Shown: positions 49,828 through 61,000 of the stretch, in pieces | Layout of the letters: every line of letters begins with the position of its first letter | How positions within the stretch are numbered: position 1 is the first letter of the stretch | From: Eonycteris spelaea | Taxonomy: Eukaryota > Chordata > Mammalia > Chiroptera > Pteropodidae | Assembly (NCBI GenBank): GCA_003508835.1 | Contig: PUFA01000315.1 | Coordinates: 1-64,000 of the forward strand | DNA: 64,000 nucleotides | Reading direction: 5' to 3' | Position numbers and translations under genes: made by a program | The notes under the pieces: generated by a model | Database searches by the model: none | What the model was told of the DNA's origin: nothing | Seen by the model: only the letters and a program-made list of their open reading frames with translations

Positions 49828-49836
49828 GGGGCGGGC
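49828..49836 (+). promoter_or_regulatory. GC box (GGGGCGGGC), Sp1/KLF type
   Basis: A canonical Sp1-family site just downstream of the X-box and upstream of the likely transcription start region. Common in TATA-less promoters. Confidence 0.65.
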
Positions 49837-49959
49837 TTCACTGTCCTGCGTCCGGCCCGCGGTGTGAGCCAAGCCCGTAAGTCCGGGGGCGCGGATCTTG
49901 CGGTTACAGCTCGTCCCTTAGCTCCGGCTTGGAACCGGATTCTGATTCCACGCGGACGG

Positions 49960-49967
49960 CCACGTCA
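49960..49967 (-). promoter_or_regulatory. UPRE-like ATF6/XBP1 site (TGACGTGG on - strand)
   Basis: The + strand reads CCACGTCA, whose complement TGACGTGG equals the unfolded-protein-response element core bound by XBP1s and ATF6. A second CCACG lies at 49948-49952. I looked for a classical ERSE (CCAAT-N9-CCACG) around both and did not find one; a CCAAT at 50317-50321 is not followed by CCACG. ERdj5 is known to be induced by ER stress, so the site is plausible as the stress input. The position relative to the start site is uncertain. Confidence 0.6.
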
Positions 49968-50249
49968 ACCTAAACCTATACCGCCCTCCCCACCCCGTTG
50001 CCACCGCGCCCGCCGGGCCTGCGGCGGGTTCTCGCAGGCCGCGCCGTCCACGCCTTTCCCACAGTGCCCCGCGCCAGGCCCCGCCCCGCCGCGGAGACCG
50101 GTGGGCGAGCAGCCGACCGGAGGTGGCCGCGCTCCTTGCAGCCGGTGCGGCTCTTCCTTCCCCATCCCGAGCGCGGCGGGGGGCGGTAGGCGAGTGCGTG
50201 TTTCTCTCCCGCACAGCTTCCGCTCGGCCGGGTAGGGTGCACCGCCGGG

Positions 50250-50297
50250 GTTTGAAGATGGGAGAGTAGCTGCAGGAGGCGACCTCGCGACACCGAG
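50250..50297 (+). other. DNAJC10: Probable 3' end of DNAJC10 non-coding exon 1
   Basis: The first coding exon has a clean acceptor at 51757-51758, so an upstream 5'UTR exon must exist. The best donor in the CpG island is GAG|GTGGGC, with the exon ending at 50297. Other GT sites (near 50187 and 50233) are possible. The transcription start is not defined by sequence alone; the promoter motifs put it around 49,850-50,250. The left boundary given here is arbitrary. Confidence 0.5.
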
Positions 50298-51758
50298 GTG
50301 GGCATGGGCCGGGGCTCCAATGGAGCCGGCGGCGTCTTGGGCCCTCCGGGAAGGGAGAGCCCAACTGCTGTGCGCCTGAACTTGCCCTCTTCTCTCGGCG
50401 GCCGTGTTCTCTCGTCCAGCCTTCCCATTACCTGTCCTGTACCACCCTTCCACCGGCTAGCGGTCTCTCGCCTCAGTTATTCGGGCTCCTTTCCGCCTTT
50501 TCCGGCCGCAGACTTCACACACCATCTTTCCCCTCTCCCCGCGTTCCATTCTAGAACGGTGTCTGCAAGAAGGCGTTCGTATTGTATTTACCTGCAGCTT
50601 CCACCTGTCTCCGCAGCTCGGCACGGAGCGAGTCAGTCACCCATGCTGAGAACAACTACTAGGCAGAAAACACATCTTGTCCCAAAGTGATGTTTAAAAA
50701 TATGTTCTCTGTTTTTTCCTAATAAGTGTTTTCTAGTTTGGATATTTGTTAATATCCATTGCTATGTTTTGCAAAGGTTTTTTTTTTATTGTTTTGTTGG
50801 TGGCATGAAAAAGAGGGATTAGAAATGAGCGAAAGACCATACATAGGTAAGGAGAAAAAATAATTTAAATAGACATTTCAGATTAAATGAGAACAGAAAC
50901 AGGATGATAGGAAAGTTAGATTTTTCAAAACATTGAGCCTTTGGAAGTATACAAGTTTAAATATAATTTGATAAAGTGGAGTTTATTTTTCCCCCACACA
51001 GGTGAGCATGTCTAAATAACTGATTCCCTTCTTTTTTCTTTTTCAACTTTTATTTATACCAAACGTAAACTTTACAATAAAATTACACTTTAACTTGCAG
51101 TTGTTATTCTATTTTTATGATATAGTCTCTATGTAACATAAGCACCTTTTGAGAAAACTCGGGGAGAAAAAAGCCTAATATGTAAGTTGTCTATTACATC
51201 AATATAAATTCACTGCCATTTTTGGAAGGGTTATATGAAAAATACCCTTTGGAACGACCCTGTGTTTCCTTTTAGTCCCCCCTAAAGGATATTTCCTACA
51301 AGTGAAATCTGATTAAAATGATAACTGGATAGCCTTTAAAAAGGTGAAGAAGTAGACAAAAAGGAAGCAGTTGGAAAAGAGTAATACTTAAAGCTGGGTA
51401 GGAAAAGGAAAGAAACAGGTGTAGTAGTCATTGTCAACTCCCCTGCCCCCACTTGTGTTTTGGTGTTGATCAGAGTGAACCTGAATTTGTTTTTAAAGTG
51501 TTCTAACTAGCTACAGCCACACACTTTTACCTGCTCTCTTGAATGATTTCACAGATCTGGATACTTAGTTGTGGAAGCAATGAAAGAGACCCCCAAAGAG
51601 AAGCACCTGGGGCACTCACCCTGATTTGCTATTTAATGGAGATTGTATTGCTGACCATGTTATTTAATAATGTTATTGCTGGGCTTGGGTTGTTTTTGTT
51701 TTGTTTTGTTTTGTTTTGTTTTGAAATGTATTTTAACTAACTGGTTTCCTCTCTTTAG
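50298..51758. other. DNAJC10 intron 1 (inferred)
   Basis: From the candidate exon 1 donor to the exon 2 acceptor. The left part is still CpG island; the right part is AT-rich. No repeat was confidently assigned apart from the GTTTT run. The exact left boundary depends on the exon 1 donor. Confidence 0.5.
51692..51722. repeat. (GTTTT)n simple repeat
   Basis: Six to seven GTTTT units about 35 bp upstream of the exon 2 acceptor of DNAJC10, contributing to a long T-rich tract before the splice site. Confidence 0.85.
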
Positions 51759-52097
51759 ACTAACGTTTGGGAGAAAATTTGAGTCACCCTTGGAGTGATG
51801 TGGACAGAAGTTCTCACACTTGCGTATTACATCTACTGGAACCAACAGTATATCTTAATGTGTACTTAAATCAGAACCTGTATGAGAAAAAGAATGGGAG
51901 CCTGGTTAAATAGAGATGACTATGTCAGAGACTTGAAAAGGGTCATTCTCTGTTTTCTAATAGTGTATATGGCCATTTTAGTGGGCACAGATCAGGATTT
52001 TTACAGTTTACTTGGAGTAGCCAAAACTGCAAGCAGTAGAGAAATTAGACAAGCTTTTAAGAAATTGGCACTGAAGCTTCATCCTGATAAAAACCCG
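51759..52097 (+). CDS. DNAJC10: DNAJC10 exon 2: 5'UTR end, start codon, signal segment, most of the J domain
   Basis: The acceptor tttcctctctttag ends at 51758 and the donor is CCG|gtaggt. Bases 51759-51893 are 5'UTR. Coding begins at 51894 and supplies codons 1-68 (phase 0 at the end). It encodes a short basic N-terminus, a hydrophobic stretch ([13 protein letters not shown]) acting as ER signal sequence, then J-domain helices I and II and the loop with the BiP-activating HPD (residues 63-65). A second in-frame ATG at 51882 would add MRKR, but its context is poor (T at -3, A at +4). Upstream UTR bases also contain short ATGs that could modestly lower initiation. Confidence 0.95.
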
Positions 52098-55000
52098 GTA
52101 GGTAAAAATTTCTTTTTAAACCTATCTGATTAAGGTATTTTAGTAACTTTTGATAGCTATTTAAATTACTTTAAGTGCTCAAAATGCTTAAGAACAATTA
52201 CATATCAAAAAACATAATTCAATTTCTGTATTAAAAACAGAAGCAGCAAAATGTTCTTGTTTAGAACAGCGTGATTGGTCAGTAGCAAAAATACAGTTCC
52301 CTCTTCACTTGAAAGTTAATTTCCAGCAGTTCTTTTCCAGATGTTAATCCTAAAGCAGTCAAGAATGTCTGTGAAGTAGTTTTCTTAGTAAAGTAGTTTG
52401 AAATCAAGTATTTAGAACAGTAACAAAATGATTTCCTTAGAACTTAGAGTTTGTCTTGCTAAAAATGACAGTAATAGCATGCAAATAATAGCATGCTTCA
52501 ACTTTCACTGTTTTCTTCCATAAGTCTATATGGCCAGAGTCAAGAAGTATTATAAATAAAACTTGAGAACAGCCAGATCGTTAGTTCCAATCATAAATAT
52601 TTGATTATCCAATAATGTAATCTTTCAAAATTAAATTAGTTCATTCTTATGGTATTTTTATAATTTAATTCTTAATTGAGTTCTGACATCAAGGAGAAAG
52701 ATATGGTTGTTATAATTTTCTGTTTTCTAGATAGAATTTTTAAAATAGGATTATTTTATTTTGATTGCTTAAAGCTCAGTGGTCAGTATTTTTCTAAAAC
52801 TTTTGTTGGTTGTCTTTCCCTGAAATCTACATTCTATTGTTTTTAGGGGTTGTTTTTTTTTTTCCTTTAAAATTTCAGAATGTGATATTTTTTAAGTTTC
52901 CATGTGAAAGATGGTGGACTTTCTACAACTAAGTAGATGAAAGCATTCTTCAAAAACCAATTCTTTGAAACAGTAACAAATAAGAAATATTTCGAATCCA
53001 GTTTTAAGTTGTTACTCTGATACTGGTTCTTATTTAATTATCTGATGGATTGTTAATTTTGCCTCAAGTAGAAAAATAACCTACAAATTTATTTGTAATT
53101 GTTTTACGGGTAACAAATAGTATTTAACACTATTAAGGGTTTCCAAGGGTTGTTAGTATTTTCTCAGTTGCATTTCTTAGAAGGAATGACTTATTGTATG
53201 ACCACATCTGTCAGCCTTTGGGTCATCAGTTCCCATTTCTGTTACTTTTTTTTTTTTTTTTCGAGATTGTAGCTTTTTAAAAACCCTTTTATTTTAACCC
53301 ATGATAACATACTTAATATTGTACTACTGCTCCTTATCTCGATAGCTGTTCTCCCAGAAATCTCAGGATTAAATTAAATCTACATATAGGTTCCAGAGAG
53401 ACTTGATTGAGTATCTGAAACAAATGTTATATCTAATATTTTTTAATAGAATAACCCAAATGCACATAGTGATTTTTTAAAAATAAATAGAGCATATGAA
53501 GTACTCAAAGATGAAGATCTACGGAAAAAGTATGACAAATATGGAGAAAAGGGTCTTGAAGATAATCAAGGAGGCCAGTATGAAAGCTGGAATTATTATC
53601 GTTATGATTTTGGTAAGATGATATGATATTCCTTATGAAATTTTTGTTTTTTATTTGGGTAAATTTAGAAAATTTTGTTTCGCTACTTAGTTTATGTAGT
53701 TAATATGTATCACCGCGACTTTTTAATGTAACATGGGAGTGGAATTCAAAAGGAAAGTTAGATGGTATGTAGATATTATCTGCACATCTGTGAAGGTATT
53801 TTGGTTATAATTTTGTTAAATACTTTTAACATAAGGATTGCTATTTCCAAAATATTTGCATTAGGAGTTAAATATTGAAGCCTTTCAATATTTAATCTTT
53901 TCAAAGTTTAATCTTTTAAGTTTAATAGTGGTCACTTCAGTAGACATGCCATCCTTAATAATGCTTTAAGGTGTTGACAGGAGTGGGAAATCAGGCAAGA
54001 GCAGGAGGAAACAAGTTAAATCAAGGGAGGGGGAAAGTAAATACGTATCAAGGCCAAAAAGGTTCACGTACCCAATATTTCTTTTGTCATTAATTAACCT
54101 CAAATGCAAGCTAACAACTGGAGTTCTGTTAGACTAAATATTTAATTTATAGCTTGAGTATTTGTTTCTCAGGACTGACTTTCTTTTCAAAATAGTATTT
54201 TCAATTGTATTCACTACATCTTGATATATCAGATATCAGCAGTCTACATTGCACAGGCTAAATCTGGCCTGCCACCTGTTTTTGTAAATGAAGTTTTGTT
54301 AAATACAGGCATACCTCATTTTACTGCGCTTCACAGATGTTGTTGTTGTTTTACAAATTGGAGGCAGGACTCTCCACCCACAAAAAGATTACAGCTTGCT
54401 TTATTATGATACTGGCTTTTTTGCAGTGATCTGAAACCAAACCCACAGTGTCTCTGAGGAATGCCCATACAGTTTGTTCACTTATTTACATACAGTCTCT
54501 GTGGCTGCTTTCACATTTCAGGGGCAGAGTTAAGTAGTTGTGACAGAAACCATATGTCCCACAAAGCCAGAAATATTTACTAACTGGTATTTACAGAAAA
54601 AGTTTGCTAACCCCTTGTCTATATCCATCACCAATATATTTGTATATTTTATATAGTAATGAGTAATTGTTTCACATTGGTTTAAATCATTATGGTAAAT
54701 ACAATTTTTGCTTAATAAATTTATCTCTACCTCTACAAATATTCTAAGACTTTTAGCCATAGAAAATAACTTTAAATAATACCACTTACTGAAAACATTG
54801 AGAAGTGAATGAGGTCTGTAGTATAGTTAACAGTAATGTACCAGTGCCAATTTCCTGGTTTAGATATTGTACTAAAACTGCGTAACATGTCACCATTAGG
54901 GGAAACTGGGTGAAAGGTATGTGGGAGTCTGTACAATTTTTAGAACTTCCTGTAAGGCTATAATTATTTCAAAATAAAAAGCTTAAAAAAAAAATAGAAA

Positions 55001-58000
55001 TTTTCTGTGGAGATGAAATAATGTGAATATTAGGAACCCCACAAACACACACCTATGACAGTCAGTATCAGAAGATTAATATCTTTGATCAGTATGTAAA
55101 TGTATCACCAATGGTTTATTTATTCAGGTTTTCCTTAGTTTGTTGCTTATTTTTCAGCTGAGATTTAGTATAGTAAACTGATTTTTGATAACTAAAACTG
55201 GAATAAGTAACTTCTTTTTATGTGGTAATATTTTATGATGTTTTAATTTTATAATTTATGTATTTTTAAAAAGGTATTTATGATGATGATCCTGAAATCA
55301 TAACATTGGATAGACGAGAATTTGGTAAGTTTGTGGGCATACAATTTTTTAAAACTGGTCGCTAAGACAATTTCTTATCTAAAACTCTTGAGAACAAATA
55401 TACTTAAAACTTAGAAATGTTTTGGTTTTTTGCAAGGCTACATGGTATATATTGTATATTAAAGAATGTTATATAATCATAATTAAGTTTTCATATAGTT
55501 TCTTTTATTATCATCATCAACTTTACTTCCATTGTTTTAATGAACTTTTATGACTTTCCTATGCAGTAGCTACAATTATTCCTCACATTTTGCAGATGAG
55601 GAAATGAAATCTTTGAAGGGCTAAGCAACATCCTCAACATTCTATGCATGTGTGTGTTTGTGTATTACTGACACATTTGAAATTATAATGAACTGTATTC
55701 TTTTTTATGTAAGTATTTCACATAATTAAAAAGTTTTTACATTTAAGAGTATGTTAGGTGGGGAAAAGATCAATACATTGTATATGCAATATAATACAAA
55801 CCATATAAAAGTTATATACATATATATAAAAGGATAAAAGCTGGATGAGAACAAAATAAAAATATCAACACTGATAAAAAATAAAGTTCTTAGCTTTATT
55901 TTTGTGGGGTAGCATGCTATTTTTAAAAATTAATATTTCTGCAGCAAAATGTGTAAATATATACTAATTAAAAGAAGTAAAAATAATACATAGCCCCATA
56001 TCAGTTCAGGACAGGCTTGCATGCCAGGTAAGCTGGATGCAAACTTATAAAAATATTTCCAGTCTCTGAGCTTTTGGATTTCAGAATTTTAGGTAGGCAT
56101 GTGGTTATTGTGTAAACATATTTAGTTTGATCTGTGATTTGTATGAAATTGATATAAAATACAGTTCTGCATTTTCCAGTGCATTTTAGAAAACTATTGG
56201 ATTAGGTTCTTGCACATGCAGAAATAGTGAAAAATAATAACAAAAACGTAAATGCGGAGGGAGTGAGTAGAAATGGTAGCAATTTTAGAATGTGTTCAAA
56301 CTTAAGTAACCATCAATTTAAACTGCTAAGAACATGGCAACCACAAACCGAAAAGCTACAAGAGATATACAAAAAATAAAGAGAGAAGAACCCAAACACA
56401 ATAGTACAGAAAATCATAAACATACTAAAAAGAGCAAGACAATAAGAAACAGAGAAGTACAAAAATAATGAGAAAACAGTAAAATGGCAGTGACTACAAA
56501 CCTATCGATTACTTTAAATGTAAATAGATTAAGCACTCCAATCAAAATATGGATAGAGAAGATGTAAATGTATACAATGAAATCTTACCATTTGCAACTT
56601 AGAGGGTATTATGCTAAGTGAAATATGTCAAGAAGAGAGACAAATACCATGGGATTTCACTATATGTGGAATCTAAAATCAGTAAACAAAACACAAACAT
56701 AAATACAGAGTTAAAAGTGATAGTTGCCATATGGAAGGAGGGGGTTAGAAAAATGTGAAGGGATTAAGAAGTACAAATTAGCAGTTACAAAATAGTCACA
56801 GGAAGGTAAAGTACAGCTTAGGGGATCATAGTCCATAATATTATAATAACTGCGTGGTGTCACATGGGTACAATACTTAGCAACTTATTGGGGCGGGGGG
56901 TCACTTTGTAAGTTATATGAATGTCTAACCATTATGCTGTACTTCTGAAACTAATATAGTGACCTTTATAATTGAATAATAAAAGTTTTTTGATGTTCTT
57001 AAGACTCTCTGTTAAACATGATGCAAATTATTTTCTATGTCACAGAAAAGTAACGTCAGTCGTTATAAACCAGTTCTAGATAATATCTGCAAAACTAGAG
57101 AACATCTTGCACTTATACTAATCATACTGAATAGTACTCACACAATACAGGCATCCTTTTGAAGACAAGCTCGAGCAGTTAAAGAGGAACTCAAAGTACT
57201 TCTACGTTTTTTAACATTTTTCTAGGCTAACAAGCTATTAGCTATAGTTGCATAGATGACATTTGTAGTTGTGTAGTTTAGAAACCAAAAAATTGCATTG
57301 GAAATGTAGTTGTTCTCTTTTGGGTCATTGGATTATGCAAAAACATCCCATTGAGCTTTGATAACATAGTATTAACAATTTTAACCTTATTCAATAATAG
57401 TGGGGACTGGGCAAAGTTAGAAGTGCTTTATGTAAACAAAGTACCAATATAGGAGATATTTTTACTGCAAACAAGGTTTTGTGTCAAATTAGGTGCCATT
57501 CAGATTTGTTGTGCATCGTATTTTTTTTAAGACTTATGAACAGTAATTAAAACCTTGTCTAATTATTGCTCATTTTTTATATGTAAATAACCACCTCATT
57601 TTTATAGCTAATGAAATGTCCCATTTCTATTAAAGTTTACACTAAGTCTATTGAGATTTTACCTAAATTGGTACTAGTTGGTGGTTTAAGTCAACATGAC
57701 AAATATTTTGACAAACTAGATAGTCTGTCACACTTCCTAAACATTGCCAAAAACAGTTGATACAGTCTTAAATTATATACTTTGTAATATATGGGTTAAC
57801 TGTTATTCCTTTAGATTTGTGTGTCTTATAATTGAAATGTAGGTAAACAGTGAGTCTTGTACATGTTATTAACTAATCTGAATCAGTTATATATATTTAG
57901 AATATCATGTTTTGATGTCTTACTATAATTTATTAAACAAGAAAATTTTATTTAAAAATTAATAACTGATTTTGATATGGAATTATGTGGAAACTCTTTA

Positions 58001-61000
58001 ACCAAAAACAAATTGTCTTCACCTTTTTATCTTAAATGATAGAGCACATCTTTACAATATTAAAATTTTTAAATGTATGAATTTTGTTGATTTGCATCAG
58101 GTCATCTTATAGATTATAATAACGAATGATGTATTGTTGTCTAGACACTTTGTGGTGTTCAAATCTGTTATTTTAGCAAATACATATTTGTTTTAAATTC
58201 TTAAAAACCTAGAAACTAATACTTTCAAATAACATAGTTTTACAAGGCAAATGTCTTACTAAGGGCAAAGATTAAGTTTAATCCCCAGGACCCTTAACTG
58301 TGTCGTAGGTCTCTTATTTCATTCTTTCAGAATTTGAAGTAGCTGTTAGAATTGATTGACCACATGTTTAACCTGTGTTGCAGATAGTAAAAGAGCTTAA
58401 ATCTCAGTCTAACTATTTATTCATTTCTCTCATCCGCACAAACTCTTATATGAGGTTTGGCTGTTGCATTCTCTCTCTTTACAGCTTATTTTTACATGTA
58501 TCAAGCAGTTCACGGCTGTTGCTTATTCATGTATGGGCTTAGGAGAGGTTTTTTTTTAAGGTTTAACTAGTTTGGCAGTTAAAATAATGTTTTTTTATAG
58601 AAAAAATTATAGAGAAAATGATAAAGGCAGTATTGAAGATGTGTAATTTCTTTTCATTCTGATCTCAAAAAAGTTTTAATGAAAATATACATAAACCTTT
58701 AGTAAATAATTTGATTGTCTGTTTTCATGTACTTTTAGATGCTGCTGTTAATTCTGGAGAACTGTGGTTTGTGAACTTTTACTCCCCAGGATGCTCACAC
58801 TGCCATGACTTAGCTCCCACCGTATGTATGTTTTATATCTTGTTTAATGCAGTTTTGTTATTTTGAATTCTGTTTAATAAATTAGGATTTTTTTCTGTTG
58901 ATAGCAGTTGTAACTTATGTAATTTCACATATGGTTTTATTTGCTAAAAATATTCTCATTTAAGAATTTATGGCTTGAAGTGTATTCAAGGGAAGAAAAA
59001 TGATATTATTTTCTTTTTTTCTCATAGTGGAGAGACTTTGCTAAAGAAGTAGATGGATTACTTCGAATTGGAGCTGTTAACTGTGGCGATGATAGAATGC
59101 TTTGCCGAATGAAAGGAGTCAACAGTTATCCCAGCCTCTTTATTTTTAGGTCTGGAATGGTAAGGGATAAAGTTACCATTTTTTATATTTGTGTAATTTT
59201 TTAACATGGAAAATACTAGAGAAAACACTATATGAATTTGTAGAATGTTTCGAGTTTTAAGTCATACTTTGGTGCCATCTAACTGGGCTCTAGTAATAAA
59301 CATTTTGGATTATATTATGAATACTTTTAGATGCCATTACAGTCGACCTTTGAATAATAAATAACATAGGGGTTAGGGTTCCGACTGCCTGCGCAGTTAA
59401 AAAAATACATATAACTCATGTGGCCTTCTGCATACACGGATTCCCAACCTCTAGTTGGCCCTTCAACAACACGGGTTTGAACTGCAGACAGTTGAAAAAA
59501 ATCCTAGTAACAGTGGACCCGCACAGTTCAAATGAAGCACATCATTCAAGGGTCAAGTGTACTTTGCTCTATTTCAAAATTAAATTTTTTCCAGTTTCAG
59601 TTTCTGTCTTAACATAACATAACCAATTTGCATATTCTATAGTTTTCAAAGTATTTTACGGGTATCGTCTCATTGATTATAAAGTTCTGATATCCCTTTT
59701 TTTCAGTTTCAGATAAAACAAACTAAAATTATTATAAAAATTATTTAAATGTCTTCCATGAAATCTGTATAATCAATATTCTCAGCATATTATTCGGAAA
59801 TAAACTGTACATTGTGTTATTCAAAATAATGTAGAATTCAAAGTATTTGGTATTAAGTGTTTTTTTAAAAAAAGTAAAAGATGTTTCTCTTTTTTATTAA
59901 AAAAAAAGGCTGCAGTGAAGTACCATGGTGACAGATCAAAGGAAAGTTTAGTGAGTTTCGCTATGCAACATGTTAGAAGTACAGTGACAGAATTATGGAC
60001 AGGTAATTTTATTTTCTTAATTTGCTTGATTTTTCAAGGATACTTTGAAATTGGTATTTTAAGTTTTTCAGTGGCAACATTAATATATTGGTCATAATAT
60101 TAAAATTTTTAAATATTTTCATGCTTTTTAGAAAGGGAATTGTGTTACTTATTTTGACCTTTACTAAATAGTAGGCATTTAACAAATGAATTATATATAT
60201 ACAGAAATTAAAACAGGAAGTAGGGAATGGATATGAGATGAGACTAGATGAAAAGGCAACTCTCAGAGTACAACTAAATGTTTAGTAAACCAAGTGTTTT
60301 ATTGCTTTCATAAGTATACTATATCTAGCATTGAATTCATGCCTATCCAGTTTCACTTTAAAATTTAAACTCTTCTAATCTTAGGCTTTTAATTCAGCAA
60401 GTAACTATAAGTAGGTTGTTTAACTACTCTAAACTACCTATGAAATGACTAATATTTACATCAAAGAGATGCTCATATCTTCCATTGAATACCAGTTATA
60501 TCTCTAAAGCTATGTTAAATACTAGGGCTGCAGTAATAAAATACATTATCCCTGCCTTCAGGGACCTCATTATTTTAGTGAGGAAGACATTATAAACCAC
60601 TAAAATTAAATGTAGTAACTAATGCTAGAAGTAAGTTTAGGGAAGCTACTCAGGTGGGGAAAAAAGGAAGGGTTAGAAAATACTTCTTGAATGAGGTCAG
60701 ACCCAGGCTGTCATGGAAATGAAAAAGCCTTGAAGGATCACTGTGTATTTGGGTAACTGGCAATATTTCATGAATCTAACAAAAAGTTGAATACTGTGGT
60801 AGAGTGGCATTCAAAAAATATGGCTGGGTGAATGAATGGATAGACAAAGCTCAGATCACAAAGGGCTTTACTTAACAATTTGAGTTTCTTAATGAAATAA
60901 TGGATTTAGATATTATGTGATAAAAAAAAATGGAGAGCCAGTGAAGGAATTTGACATGCTTAAGAGGAATTTTAGTAAATCCTGACTACTACTCAGAGTG

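Larger units (their letters stand above)
49740..50640. promoter_or_regulatory. DNAJC10: CpG island promoter of DNAJC10
   Basis: This is the only strongly GC- and CpG-rich stretch in the window, set against AT-rich flanks. CpG density is highest from about 49,790 to 50,610. It lies 1.3-2 kb upstream of the first coding exon and carries an RFX X-box, GC box and UPRE-like site. No TATA box is evident, as is usual for dispersed CpG-island promoters. Long open frames on both strands here are a by-product of GC-rich sequence. No coding evidence was seen for a divergent gene on the - strand, though such islands often start non-coding antisense RNA. Confidence 0.9.
53613..55273. other. DNAJC10 intron 3
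   Basis: Holds a short DNA-transposon fragment (about 54306-54470) and an L1 3' end (54780-54998). GT-AG bounded. Confidence 0.85.

Noticed and set aside
49864..50690. Several open frames of 60-160 codons on both strands in the CpG island
   Set aside because: They overlap each other in multiple frames, are R/P/G-rich as expected of GC-rich DNA, and match no protein I recognise. They are best explained as stop-poor CpG-island sequence.
59915..60097. 60-codon frame as a separate gene
   Set aside because: It is DNAJC10 exon 7 read through its donor into the intron.
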